64,000 bases of DNA, taken from assembly GCF_003987045.1 (NCBI RefSeq), contig NZ_PIPZ01000001.1, positions 496,001-560,000 on the forward strand. Reading direction: 5' to 3'. Below are positions 1 to 8,462 of the stretch, piece by piece (within the stretch, counting starts at the first letter, position 1; each line of letters opens with the position of its first letter). Origin of the DNA: Pseudidiomarina marina (lineage in GTDB: Bacteria; Pseudomonadota; Gammaproteobacteria; Enterobacterales; Alteromonadaceae). Below the pieces are notes generated by a model that was given only the letters and a program-made list of their open reading frames with translations, did no database searches and was not told where the DNA came from. The position numbers were made by a program, and so were the translations under genes.

Positions 1-512
1 CCCGGGGTCCGACTTATCGGGTCTTGCATGTTGCTTGCGATATAGTCGCCTAGGTCAATCTGAGTAATCTCTGGATTACTTGAGATGAGCGCTGCAACTA
101 ACAAAAATGAGTTGTTCGACTTAGCTACAACAAGTCCCTGATTTTGCACTTCCTGTGGTAATAAAGGCAAAGCAAGTTGCAGTTTGTTCTGAACTTGAAC
201 TTGCGCAATATCAGCGTCAGTACCAGCCTCGAAGGTGAGGGTTATACTCGCGTTTCCGGCAGAATCACTCGTTGATGAAAAGTATTTGAGGTTATCAATA
301 CCGTTCATGTTTTGTTCAATAACCTGGGTCACGCTTTCTTCCAAGGTCGCTGCGGTAGCGCCTGGATAGCTTGCGTTAATCTGCACTGAAGGTGGTGCAA
401 TTTCAGGATATTGTTCAACTGGTAGCTGCGTTACCGCTAGGCCACCAGCAAGCATGATGACGATAGCGATAACCCATGCGAATATTGGGCGATCGATAAA
501 AAACTTAGCCAT
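1..512 (-). CDS. RND efflux pump inner-membrane permease, N-terminal part (cut by window edge)
   Basis: This is the N-terminal ~170 residues of an AcrB/MexB-type (HAE1 family) multidrug permease, which uses proton flow to expel drugs through a trimeric tripartite pump. The protein begins [17 protein letters not shown], the typical opening of the family with the first membrane helix, followed by the [16 protein letters not shown] segment and the start of the porter domain (SYPGA). The gene runs off the left edge of the window, so about five sixths of it is not seen. It starts 3 bases downstream of the adaptor gene's stop codon, so the two form one operon. The substrate cannot be read from this part. 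Confidence 0.95.
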   Translation of the reverse strand, partial: MAKFFIDRPIFAWVIAIVIMLAGGLAVTQLPVEQYPEIAPPSVQINASYPGATAATLEESVTQVIEQNMNGIDNLKYFSSTSDSAGNASITLTFEAGTDADIAQVQVQNKLQLALPLLPQEVQNQGLVVAKSNNSFLLVAALISSNPEITQIDLGDYIASNMQDPISRTP

Positions 513-515
513 GAT

Positions 516-1661
516 TTACTTCACTTCTTCAGTTTTTACAGGCATGCCAGGTTGAATTTTTTGCAACCCTTCAACAATCACTTGGTCACCTGCTTTTAAG
601 CCATCCGTGACCACCCAATCGGTGCCGACAGTACGTTCTACTTGCAGATAGCGCTGCTCAACTTCACCTTTCGAATTCACAACAAAGGCAATGGCGCGAC
701 CGCGAGGATCACGACTGACACCAGTTTGCGGGGCTAGTATTGCGTTCTTTAAGTTACCGGTTCCGACTTCAGCACGAACATACATGCCAGGCAAAATTGC
801 ATGATTCGGGTTAGCGAGACGCGCCCGCAGTGTGATTGCGCTGGTTTGTGGGTCAACAGTCACTTCGTTGAAAAGTAATTCACCTTTGGTACTGAAGTTC
901 CTGTTTTCACCAACTTGCACGGTAACTTCCGCACGGTTTTCCGAGTCGGTTTCGATGCGACCGTCGGCAATCGCTTGTTGCAAGGCTAGGTAATCACTTG
1001 TACTTTGCGCAATGTCGACATAAATTGGATCAAGCTGAGTGATAGTCGTTAGCGCTTGTGATTGGCCAACACTTAATAGCGCACCTTCAGTTAGCTGTGA
1101 GCGACCAATACGGCCATCAATCGGCGCTTTAACTTGGGTATATTCTAGGTTGAGCTCGGCGCGGGCTAAGTTGGCTTGAGCCACTTTTAGTTGCGCTTCT
1201 GCCTGTAAATAGGCGGCTTCAGCTTCATCAAAATCTTGTTGGCTGATTGCTTTATCCTGTAACAACTCTTGGCTTCGTTCGAAGCGTGACTTCGTTGACT
1301 TAACGGCAGCCTGAGCTCGTGCGGTTTCAGCTTTTGCGCTAGCAAGATCGGCTTCGAACATGGCGGCATCAATTTGGTATAACTGTTGGCCAGCAGTGAC
1401 CATCGAACCTTCCTCGAATAAACGCTTTTCGAGAATACCACTTACTTGCGGGCGAACTTCCGCTACTCGAAATGCACTTGCACGACCTGGAAGGGTAGTG
1501 GTTAAATCAACATCACGTGTGCTAATGGTGACAACGCCAACAGTCATTTGCTGTTGTTGAGCTGCGTCTTGTGCGTTTTGCTCGGCATCGCCACAACTAG
1601 CTAGCAAAATAGAGCTTGCTAACACAGATACGAACAACGGCTTACGAAAACGTTGTTGCAT
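516..1661 (-). CDS. RND efflux periplasmic adaptor (membrane fusion lipoprotein, AcrA/MexA type)
   Basis: The 381-residue protein is the periplasmic adaptor that links the RND permease to an outer-membrane channel. A signal peptide ends in a lipobox (LLASC, Cys near residue 23), so it should be a lipoprotein. The HlyD-type order is clear: a half-barrel/lipoyl segment (RPQVSGILEKRLFEEGSMV), an alpha-helical hairpin rich in Ala and Glu (about residues 100-170), the second lipoyl half (VKAPIDGRIGRSQLTEGALL), and beta-barrel and membrane-proximal domains up to the C-terminus (IQPGMPVK). Length matches the family. It is first in an operon with the permease and lies behind an AcrR-like operator overlapping its promoter. 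It could be called acrA or mexA, but orthology was not tested. Confidence 0.95.
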   Translation of the reverse strand: MQQRFRKPLFVSVLASSILLASCGDAEQNAQDAAQQQQMTVGVVTISTRDVDLTTTLPGRASAFRVAEVRPQVSGILEKRLFEEGSMVTAGQQLYQIDAAMFEADLASAKAETARAQAAVKSTKSRFERSQELLQDKAISQQDFDEAEAAYLQAEAQLKVAQANLARAELNLEYTQVKAPIDGRIGRSQLTEGALLSVGQSQALTTITQLDPIYVDIAQSTSDYLALQQAIADGRIETDSENRAEVTVQVGENRNFSTKGELLFNEVTVDPQTSAITLRARLANPNHAILPGMYVRAEVGTGNLKNAILAPQTGVSRDPRGRAIAFVVNSKGEVEQRYLQVERTVGTDWVVTDGLKAGDQVIVEGLQKIQPGMPVKTEEVK

Positions 1662-1702
1662 GTAAATACCTCGTATTTGGTTAATGATTTTTAATGCCGC
1701 TA

Positions 1703-1732
1703 ATTATACATACATTCATGTATGTTTGTAAG
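1703..1732 (-). promoter_or_regulatory. Efflux operon promoter with AcrR-like operator
   Basis: On the minus strand a perfect -10 (TATAAT, 1703-1708) lies 18 bases from a -35-like CTTACA (1727-1732). A 24-base imperfect palindrome at 1707-1730, half-site TACATACA and core CATG, fills the whole spacer; 20 of 24 positions are symmetric. As I recall the E. coli AcrR box upstream of acrAB, 20 of 24 bases agree. A TetR-family repressor bound here would block RNA polymerase. No tetR-type gene is seen nearby, so the regulator must be encoded elsewhere. The promoter is predicted by eye only. Confidence 0.7.
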
Positions 1733-1797
1733 TGAAGGTCACGAATATTTTCCATACGTTCAATCTAATAATTAAGTGCAAATTATAGGTGAAGTTT

Positions 1798-2241
1798 ATG
1801 ACAAATCGCTTTAAACGCCAGATTTTACTTAGTCTTGGTGTGCTCGCGCTTGGCTTGTTGGCCATTGTGGTATATAGCCAGTTGGTGAAAAGTAACACGA
1901 CAAAAAATCGTAACGATTTGTATCAAGAGTTACTCGAACGCTCTGGAAAATTAAATCGAGACTTACCACGACTGTTGGATAAACAGACTCGCTTCGAACG
2001 TGCAGAAGTTGTCAATTACGGTATGCGATTTATCTATAGTTTGGTGGATGTCGATAAGTATCAACACAATGTCGATGAAATTCGTCAGCAAATTGAGCCG
2101 GCAATGCAACAACAATACTGTGAAAGTGAGATGTTAACGTACTATCGAGAGCATGCTGAGTTTTTGCTGATTCGCTATTTAGATCGCAGTGAAGCACTGT
2201 TATTTGAATTGCGCTTCACTGGTGATCAATGCGCCACTTAA
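1798..2241 (+). CDS. Hypothetical membrane-anchored protein
   Basis: I do not recognise a family. The 147-residue protein has one N-terminal membrane helix (about residues 8-27, ILLSLGVLALGLLAIVVYSQ) followed by a hydrophilic helical region with many charged residues and two Cys (CESEM and DQCAT at the C-terminus). I chose the ATG at 1798 because AGGTGA sits 5 bases upstream; a GTG at 1789 would add three residues and overlaps this Shine-Dalgarno sequence. It is transcribed divergently from the efflux operon, and the AcrR-like operator lies about 70 bases upstream of its start, so shared control is possible. A periplasmic soluble domain is the likely topology. Confidence 0.75.
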   Translation: MTNRFKRQILLSLGVLALGLLAIVVYSQLVKSNTTKNRNDLYQELLERSGKLNRDLPRLLDKQTRFERAEVVNYGMRFIYSLVDVDKYQHNVDEIRQQIEPAMQQQYCESEMLTYYREHAEFLLIRYLDRSEALLFELRFTGDQCAT

Positions 2242-2242
2242 G

Positions 2243-3265
2243 CTAAGCAAGTGGCGCGTTGTAACCATCTAAAACGATTTTGCCGATCGTGCTGTGCGTT
2301 TCGAGTTGTCGATGCGCACGGATTAGATTAGCGGCACTGAGTTCACCGAAATGCTGGGTTTTTGTGCTGATAAGGCGACCTGCATCTGTTAATTCGGCAA
2401 CTTCATTTAAGATCTGGCCTTGTCGGTGCATGTCCGCCGTTTCAAATAACGAGCGAGTAAACATAAATTCCCAATGCAGTGCGATACTTTTTTGTTTCAT
2501 GAGCTTAATATCTAATGGCTGCTCTGGGTCATCAATCAGGGCAAAATGACCTTGTGGCGCTAATAAGTCGACCAGTGCGGTAAAATGATTATCGGTATGA
2601 GTAAGGCTCGCAACATGCGTCACCTGTTCAATACCATGTTGCTTTAACTGAGGCGCCAACGCTTGGCTATGATCGATAACAATATCGGCGCCCATCTTTT
2701 TCACCCATTGCTGTGATTCGGGGCGCGATGCTGTCGCGATGGTCGTGAGGTTATTATTGAGTGCTGCCAACTGCAGCATCGCCGAACCAACGCCGCCGGC
2801 TGCGCCGGTTATAAGCAATGTAGCTGAGCTATCTACTGAGAGTGCAAGCCGGTCAAATAAAAGCTCCCATGCTGTAAGAAACGTTAATGGCATTGCCGCG
2901 GCTTCTGCAAAAGCCAACGATTTGGGTTTTTTACTAACAATACGAGCATCAACAACTTGGTACTGTGCATTACAGCCTTGGCGATTGACTGCACCGGCAT
3001 ACCAGACTTCGTCACCTTCTTTGAAGTCAAAGACATTTTCTCCAACGCTCAGCACGGTACCTGCGGCATCCCAACCAAGGATACCGATTTGACCCGTATC
3101 TGGCTCGCGCCGTGATCGTATTTTTGTATCAACTGGATTAACCCCAATCCCGTAAACTGCCACCAAAATATCGTTTGGTCCAAGCACCGGATCGGGTACC
3201 GTAGTGTCAATTAACGCATTTTCTGTATCAATCGACCCAGAGTGTCGATAACCAACTGCTTTCAT
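2243..3265 (-). CDS. Zinc-type alcohol dehydrogenase-like / quinone oxidoreductase family protein
   Basis: A 340-residue medium-chain dehydrogenase/reductase. The N-terminal GroES-like half carries GVNPVDTKIR and GWDAAGTVLSVGENVFDFKEGDEVWYAG, and the Rossmann half has the nucleotide motif TGAAGGVGSAMLQLA near residue 150. The GVNPVD-type start and absence of the Cys/His zinc ligands suggest a zinc-independent NADPH-dependent enzyme of the quinone oxidoreductase branch, even though the family name says zinc-type. It is convergent with the upstream hypothetical gene, with only one base between the stops. The substrate is unknown; a detoxifying enone or quinone reductase is plausible by family. 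A short divergent region separates it from the M28 peptidase gene. Confidence 0.88.
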   Translation of the reverse strand: MKAVGYRHSGSIDTENALIDTTVPDPVLGPNDILVAVYGIGVNPVDTKIRSRREPDTGQIGILGWDAAGTVLSVGENVFDFKEGDEVWYAGAVNRQGCNAQYQVVDARIVSKKPKSLAFAEAAAMPLTFLTAWELLFDRLALSVDSSATLLITGAAGGVGSAMLQLAALNNNLTTIATASRPESQQWVKKMGADIVIDHSQALAPQLKQHGIEQVTHVASLTHTDNHFTALVDLLAPQGHFALIDDPEQPLDIKLMKQKSIALHWEFMFTRSLFETADMHRQGQILNEVAELTDAGRLISTKTQHFGELSAANLIRAHRQLETHSTIGKIVLDGYNAPLA

Positions 3266-3341
3266 GGTTGCGTCCTCTTTTATGCATAACGTATAAAGGT
3301 ATAGTACGTTATTCTAAACAGACCAACTAGAGGAAGTCGCC

Positions 3342-4718
3342 ATGAACTTTAAACCGTGGGCGCTAATGTCGTCTGTCGCTGTGGGTGTTTTTGCCGTCAG
3401 TGCACACGCGGATGTTGAATATACGGATCAGCCGCAACTGCACGCCATCCAACAAGCCGTCTCAGCGGAGCGAATTGAAACCGACATTGAAAAACTTGTG
3501 AGTTTCGGCACCCGCCATACGTTGTCAGAAACAGAATCGGATACGCGTGGTATTGGTGCTGCACGCCGCTGGATTAAGGCCGAGTTTGATAAAATTTCGG
3601 CTGAATGTGGTGGCTGCCTCGAGGTCTATTATCAATCACGTGTTATATCTGACGAGCCACGCATTCCTGAACCGGTCGAGGTGGTCAGTGTGATTGCCGT
3701 GCAAAAAGGCACTGTTGATCCTTCGCGTTACGTGATTATGTCAGGTGATATTGATTCGCGCGTGAGTGATGTCATGAATTACACCTCGGATGCTCCAGGC
3801 GCGAATGATAATGCGTCAGGAGTCGCCGGTACACTTGAGGCCGCACGCGTACTGAGCAAATACAAATTTGCCGGAAGCATTGTTTATGCCGCATTAGCAG
3901 GTGAAGAGCAGGGGTTATTTGGCGGCCAGATTATGGCTGAGCAAGTCAAGCAAGACGGTTGGCGTATTAAGGCCGTATTGAACAACGATATGATTGGTAA
4001 TATCGAGGGGATTAATGGTGTCATTAACAACACCACAGCGCGTATTTTTGCTGAAGGGACGCGCCAAGATGAAACCCCTGAAGATATCCGCCGTCGTCGA
4101 TTCACCGGCGGTGAGGTTGATTCGCCAAGTCGAAATGTTGCACGTTATATCGATTGGATGGCCGATCGCTATATACCAAACCTTGATACGATGGTGATTT
4201 ATCGCTTAGATCGTTTTGCGCGTGGTGGGCATCATCGCCCGTTTAACGACCTTGGTTTCCCGGGTGTACGCATTATGGAAACCAACGAAAACTACAACCG
4301 TCAGCACCAAGATTTACGGGTTGAAAATGGCATTGCCTATGGTGATACCATTGATGGTGTTGATTTTGATTACGCAGCTAAGTTAACCGCTTTGAATGCG
4401 GTATCTTTAGCTAGCATGGCATGGGCGCCGAGCCCACCAGCGGAAGTTAAAATTGCTGGAGCAGTAAGTCCAAGCACAACGTTAAGTTGGGCTGCGCCTT
4501 CAGAAGCTGAAAAAGAGCATGTGAAAGGGTACCGCATCTATTGGCGCCACACGGATGCACCAAACTGGGAATTTAGCCGTTATGTTGGCAATGTGACCGA
4601 GTACACACTTGAGAATATCGTTATTGACAATTATTTCTTCGGGGTTGCGAGTGTCAGTCAAGATGACTTTGAAAGCCCGGTGGTTTACCCAGGTGCAGCT
4701 GGTGCATTTGGTGAATAA
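3342..4718 (+). CDS. Exported M28-family zinc peptidase with C-terminal fibronectin-like region
   Basis: The 458-residue protein has a signal peptide (cleavage likely after VSAHA, about residue 23) and an M28 aminopeptidase-type catalytic domain. Motifs seen are GANDNASG (bridging Asp), AGEEQGLFG (general base Glu and next Glu) and NNDMIGN (Asp ligand), with His residues in GGHHRPFNDLGFPGVRI and RQHQD. At the usual first-ligand site (G-H-x-D-S) the protein has Gly-Asp-Ile-Asp-Ser, so Asp136 stands where His is expected. The last ~100 residues (from PSPPAEVKIAG) look like a fibronectin type III fold. It probably trims peptides in the periplasm or outside the cell, fitting a protein-feeding lifestyle. 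The start is supported by AGAGGAAG upstream. Confidence 0.9.
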   Translation: MNFKPWALMSSVAVGVFAVSAHADVEYTDQPQLHAIQQAVSAERIETDIEKLVSFGTRHTLSETESDTRGIGAARRWIKAEFDKISAECGGCLEVYYQSRVISDEPRIPEPVEVVSVIAVQKGTVDPSRYVIMSGDIDSRVSDVMNYTSDAPGANDNASGVAGTLEAARVLSKYKFAGSIVYAALAGEEQGLFGGQIMAEQVKQDGWRIKAVLNNDMIGNIEGINGVINNTTARIFAEGTRQDETPEDIRRRRFTGGEVDSPSRNVARYIDWMADRYIPNLDTMVIYRLDRFARGGHHRPFNDLGFPGVRIMETNENYNRQHQDLRVENGIAYGDTIDGVDFDYAAKLTALNAVSLASMAWAPSPPAEVKIAGAVSPSTTLSWAAPSEAEKEHVKGYRIYWRHTDAPNWEFSRYVGNVTEYTLENIVIDNYFFGVASVSQDDFESPVVYPGAAGAFGE

Positions 4719-4723
4719 CATTT

Positions 4724-5314
4724 ATGCAAGCTACAAATAACAAACGCGCCGACCGTTGGTTGGCGCGTTTTGCTGATTCTAAAGCCATTCTTCCGCTAAT
4801 TTTTATTGCCTCTTTGCTCGAAAGTTTAATCATTCCCATTCCACTTGAACTGATTCTGATACCGTTATTGCTGCATCAGCAAGATCGTCTCTGGGCAATT
4901 GCCACAGCAACGTTACTAGGTTGTTTGGTAGGGGCTAGCATCGGTTATAGCATTGGCTTTTGGTTTCTGGATGATTTCGGTGATTGGGTGCTGACTGCGC
5001 TGGGTTATCAGAATGCCTTTGAGGCCTTCACAGTGCGATTTGAAGAGCATGGCTTCGCTACGTTATTGCTGGTTGGCATTACCCCAGTACCATTCCAAGT
5101 GGGTATGCTCGCAGCGGGTAGCGCAGAATATCCATTTTTATTATTCATGTTAGCTGCGACGATAGCGCGAGGCATTCGCTATTACGGCCTCGCGTTACTA
5201 GTTTATTGGTTTGGCGAACGCGTTTTAGACTGGTGGCAGCAGCAAAGTCGACGAGCAGGGTGGTGGCTTCTTGCTATCGGCATCGTCGTCTACGGCAGCT
5301 ATTTGCTCATTTAA
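4724..5314 (+). CDS. DedA/VTT-domain (YqaA-like) inner-membrane protein
   Basis: A 196-residue membrane protein with a SNARE-associated/VTT domain. It opens with a cytoplasmic stretch (NKRADRWLARFADSKA), then helices, including the characteristic ESLIIPIPLELILIPLL re-entrant segment near residue 35 and a central Gly-rich helix (GCLVGASIGYSIGFW). FEEHGFATLLLVGITPVPFQV, near residues 105-125, is the family's conserved FxxxG...R/TPVPF-type motif. DedA-type proteins act in lipid scrambling and membrane homeostasis; the exact role here is not shown. It follows the M28 peptidase gene by 5 bases and may be cotranscribed. Its 3' end overlaps the convergent ArsA-like gene by 4 bases. Confidence 0.85.
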   Translation: MQATNNKRADRWLARFADSKAILPLIFIASLLESLIIPIPLELILIPLLLHQQDRLWAIATATLLGCLVGASIGYSIGFWFLDDFGDWVLTALGYQNAFEAFTVRFEEHGFATLLLVGITPVPFQVGMLAAGSAEYPFLLFMLAATIARGIRYYGLALLVYWFGERVLDWWQQQSRRAGWWLLAIGIVVYGSYLLI

Positions 5315-6312
5315 TCACTTGGTAATTCGGCACAAACCTTCTGCAATGCTGCTAAACCGTGTAAATCGGTTGGAAACAATGGCAAATAGGCACGTGGTAA
5401 ATCGGCAAATGTGTTTTCAATCTCTTCTCGATAAATCGATTCTTGCTGACGGCGTTGAGCAAAGAAGTCACTATCAATTAAATCAGGTAAATTACGGTTA
5501 ACCACCAAGCCTGCAATTGGTAGATGTTCAGATTTTAATGCCGCAACAGCACGTGTTGTTTCTAAAATCGGTAGTTTCTCTGGTGTTAACACAAACACTA
5601 ACCCAGTTTGCTGTGGGTCAGTTAGTACATGCCGAATACGATGAAACAAACGCTGACGACCTAATAGTGTTTCGGTAATTTCCGCGGTGCGATCATCCAT
5701 CGTTGCCGTTTCATGCTGGGTCGGGTCCGCCATTGGGTTGGTAATGTCTTTACCCGCTTTTGGTGACAGATGTTCCAGCACGCCTTCGAGTTGTTTGGCT
5801 TTCTGGCTTTGTTTCAATAGGCCTTGCGTCCATGCAGCCATAGCTTCAGGAAGGCTTAATAGTCGCAGGGTATGGCCGGTTGGCGCGGTATCGAAAATTA
5901 TCACGTCGTAGTGTTCTGGTTCTTCATCAATAATACGCGCAATACGCTCTAATAATGCCGCTTCTTGGGCGCCCGGCGATTGTTGCGTTAAACGCATTTG
6001 CCGCTCAATTTCTGGAAACATGTCCGGTTTACTGAATCGCTTCATGGTGCGCATCACACGTTCAATATGTGCATCAACTTCGCGATCGGGATCGATCTCG
6101 AGCGCATCAACACCCGCAGCCACTCTAGCTTTAGAATCACCGATAGGTTGATCAAATGCATCGGCCAGGCTGTGCGCAGGATCGGTCGAGATAAGTAGTA
6201 CCTTGCGTCCGAGTTCAGCTTGTTGCAGGGCGATGGCAGAGGAAATTGTCGTTTTCCCAACACCACCTTTACCACCGACAAAAATGAGTTTTTTGGTATT
6301 AAGCGAGAACAT
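5311..6312 (-). CDS. ArsA/Get3-family ATPase
   Basis: A 333-residue single-domain P-loop ATPase of the ArsA/GET3 group (SIMIBI class). The deviant Walker A with signature lysine is GGKGGVGKTT (about residues 13-22), followed by the switch I motif STDPAHSLADAF near residue 43 and the switch II-like FDTAPTGHTLRLL near residue 145. Family members either energise arsenite pumps or chaperone tail-anchored membrane proteins. No arsenical genes are nearby, so a targeting or assembly role is as likely. It is the last gene of a unit with a CstA-type transporter and a small protein ending in Cys-Cys, 56 bases downstream of the latter. This neighbourhood suggests all three work together, but that is inference. 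Confidence 0.9.
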   Translation of the reverse strand: MFSLNTKKLIFVGGKGGVGKTTISSAIALQQAELGRKVLLISTDPAHSLADAFDQPIGDSKARVAAGVDALEIDPDREVDAHIERVMRTMKRFSKPDMFPEIERQMRLTQQSPGAQEAALLERIARIIDEEPEHYDVIIFDTAPTGHTLRLLSLPEAMAAWTQGLLKQSQKAKQLEGVLEHLSPKAGKDITNPMADPTQHETATMDDRTAEITETLLGRQRLFHRIRHVLTDPQQTGLVFVLTPEKLPILETTRAVAALKSEHLPIAGLVVNRNLPDLIDSDFFAQRRQQESIYREEIENTFADLPRAYLPLFPTDLHGLAALQKVCAELPSD

Positions 6313-6368
6313 CAGGCCACCGTGAGATTAGAATAAAAAGCAGACTATCGAGATACGTTTGCCGCTGT

Positions 6369-6641
6369 TTAGCAACAACGAAAACCGTCAAGTGGAGAGT
6401 GTTCCATCCCCATTCTCAGATGCCATTCGTGAAACCGCTCTAACAATAGCGGCTGTAACTCAAGCGTATAATAAGAAGCGGGATTTGGAACGCCCATTAG
6501 TTCTGAAAAAACTAACAGCATAAATAAATCATCCTCATCCCGCTTAGCGCGAGCAATGGCTGAACGGTAGGGCGCGTTATACACATTGGTTGCGTACTCG
6601 TTAGCCTGTTTTAACCATTCAACAATTGCTCGTATTTTCAT
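6369..6641 (-). CDS. Small Cys-Cys-terminated protein between CstA and ArsA-like genes
   Basis: A 90-residue, mostly helical and Tyr/Leu-rich protein that ends Arg-Cys-Cys-stop. I think it belongs to the family NCBI names cory-CC-star, but this is from memory and unchecked. There is no signal peptide and no clear membrane helix; the middle (DDLFMLLVFSELMGVPNP) is moderately hydrophobic. A strong Shine-Dalgarno (AAGGAAA) and only 9 bases after the cstA stop argue that it is a real, cotranslated gene. Terminal CysCys could bind metal, be lipid-modified or form a disulfide with a partner; none of this is shown. Its position between a transporter and a Get3-like ATPase is the main clue to function. 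Confidence 0.85.
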   Translation of the reverse strand: MKIRAIVEWLKQANEYATNVYNAPYRSAIARAKRDEDDLFMLLVFSELMGVPNPASYYTLELQPLLLERFHEWHLRMGMEHSPLDGFRCC

Positions 6642-6650
6642 TATGTTTCC

Positions 6651-8336
6651 TTATTCAGCCGATTGCGTTGATTGACGTATTTCGCGACGAAGGCGCGTTA
6701 ACGTACCTGCAGCTTCTAAGGCAATCCAAATCGCTGCAACAAGTACCACTAAATCTAAACCGAACAAGAACCAGTCTGACTTCTGATAGAAGCCCATGAG
6801 CTGAATAAGTAGGGCATAGATAGTCATCACCAACAAGAATAACAACGGTACCAAGGTCACGTACATCGGCCGCCCAAGTTTAACCAGCATTGTTGTGATG
6901 ACTAATAGCGTTAAACCTGCTAGTAATTGATTGGTAGTACCGAATAACGGCCAAATCAGTAGACCACCGGCACCGTCGGCGCCGCCCGCGCCAAAAGCAA
7001 GCAACAGACATGAAGCAACAGCGAGTAGTGTTGCCGGTGCAGCTTTTTCCATCCACTTAATGTTGTAGATATTTCCCCACTCTTGGAAAATATACCGTTG
7101 TAGACGTAAACCGGTATCCATGGTGGTACCCGCAAACAGCACTGCCATGACGGTTAGCAATGTTTGTGATAACTCGACATCAAGCCCAATACCGTTATTT
7201 AAGATATTGGCACCGCCCTCAACGAAGGCAGATACGCCGCCTTGACCAAAGCTGTGATATACCGCTTGCCAGTCAGCTAAAGTCGCGAAACCCGCAGTCG
7301 CAGCAATGATGGTGGCGAGTGATAGCGAACCCTCGCCAATGGCACCAAAGTAACCAACAAAACGCGCATCAGTTTCTTTGTCCAATTGCTTTGAGGTTGT
7401 TCCAGATGCGACTAAGCCGTGGAAGCCAGAAATAGCACCGCAAGCGATAGTCACAAATAGGAGCGGTACTAAACTCGGTGTACCTTCCGGCGTGTTCGTA
7501 TTAAATGCTGGGGCAACCAATTCAGGGCCACTGATTAGCACAGCGCCATAAACTAAAATCAGACCAATAAACAATTGCAGGCCGTTGATGTAATCACGTG
7601 GTTGCAACAGCATCCAAACTGGCAATAACGACGCAATAGCAGCGTATAGGAACAGGATAATAATCCATTGCGCGTTATCAGATACACCAAACACAGTTTC
7701 AGGTAATGTGATTGGGAACGAAGGTCCAGTGTAAATCAATGCATAGAGAGCGATAACACCAAGAATAGATACGGTACCAAGGTTCATCCATTTGCGGAAA
7801 ATAAACTGACCGATGATTAAGGCGACAAAAATTGCACCCCAAACAGGCACAACTGAGCTTGGGAAGTTGATCAGTAACCCTGAAATGGCAGTCGCAAATA
7901 CGGCATTGACCATAAGCAGTACAAGGAAAATGACGATCATAAACAAGCTTTGCGAACGCTTGCCAACCACATCACCCGTTAATGCTCCAATGGAACGAGC
8001 CTTATTTCGGTTCGATGCCCAAATCGCACCAGCGTCGTGCACGCCAGCAAAGAAGATGGTACCGAAGACGACCCACAAAAAGGCTGGGACCCAACCCCAG
8101 ATAACGGCAATCGCAGGGCCTATGATAGGCGCTGCGCCCGCAACCGAGGTGAAGTGGTGTCCCCAAAGAACATATTTGTTGGTTGGAACAAAATCAACAC
8201 CGTCCTCAAACTCATGAGCAGGCGTTCGGAAATTTGGATCAAGTTTGAAAATCTTTTCAGCTACAAATTTTGAATAAAACACATAGCCTAAAAACATCGC
8301 GCCTAATCCGAGTAGCATTAGCAGAATTGCATTCAT
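6651..8336 (-). CDS. CstA-family carbon starvation / peptide or pyruvate transporter
   Basis: A 561-residue polytopic protein, shorter than E. coli CstA (about 700). It has the N-terminal CstA signature (HEFEDGVDFVPTNKYVLWGHHF, about residues 42-63, followed by GAAPIIGPAIAV) and HDAGAIWASNRNKARSIG near residue 105. About 14-16 hydrophobic helices follow, including a central IACGAISGFHGLVASGTT segment and LFGTTNQLLAGLTLL near residue 465. Characterised homologues import peptides or pyruvate during nutrient limitation. It is the first gene of the unit cstA - small CC protein - ArsA-like ATPase. Divergent from it lies an ABC exporter, with about 125 bases between, where both promoters must lie. 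Confidence 0.92.
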   Translation of the reverse strand: MNAILLMLLGLGAMFLGYVFYSKFVAEKIFKLDPNFRTPAHEFEDGVDFVPTNKYVLWGHHFTSVAGAAPIIGPAIAVIWGWVPAFLWVVFGTIFFAGVHDAGAIWASNRNKARSIGALTGDVVGKRSQSLFMIVIFLVLLMVNAVFATAISGLLINFPSSVVPVWGAIFVALIIGQFIFRKWMNLGTVSILGVIALYALIYTGPSFPITLPETVFGVSDNAQWIIILFLYAAIASLLPVWMLLQPRDYINGLQLFIGLILVYGAVLISGPELVAPAFNTNTPEGTPSLVPLLFVTIACGAISGFHGLVASGTTSKQLDKETDARFVGYFGAIGEGSLSLATIIAATAGFATLADWQAVYHSFGQGGVSAFVEGGANILNNGIGLDVELSQTLLTVMAVLFAGTTMDTGLRLQRYIFQEWGNIYNIKWMEKAAPATLLAVASCLLLAFGAGGADGAGGLLIWPLFGTTNQLLAGLTLLVITTMLVKLGRPMYVTLVPLLFLLVMTIYALLIQLMGFYQKSDWFLFGLDLVVLVAAIWIALEAAGTLTRLRREIRQSTQSAE

Positions 8337-8462
8337 GGCGTTACCCTTTTTAGTTTATTATTGGTACAACAATAACTGCGTTATGGTACTTCATGCATAC
8401 TAACAACTGACATACGACCAAAGTCTAGCTTGTTACGTGCAACCTGCAATTAAGGATTATTC

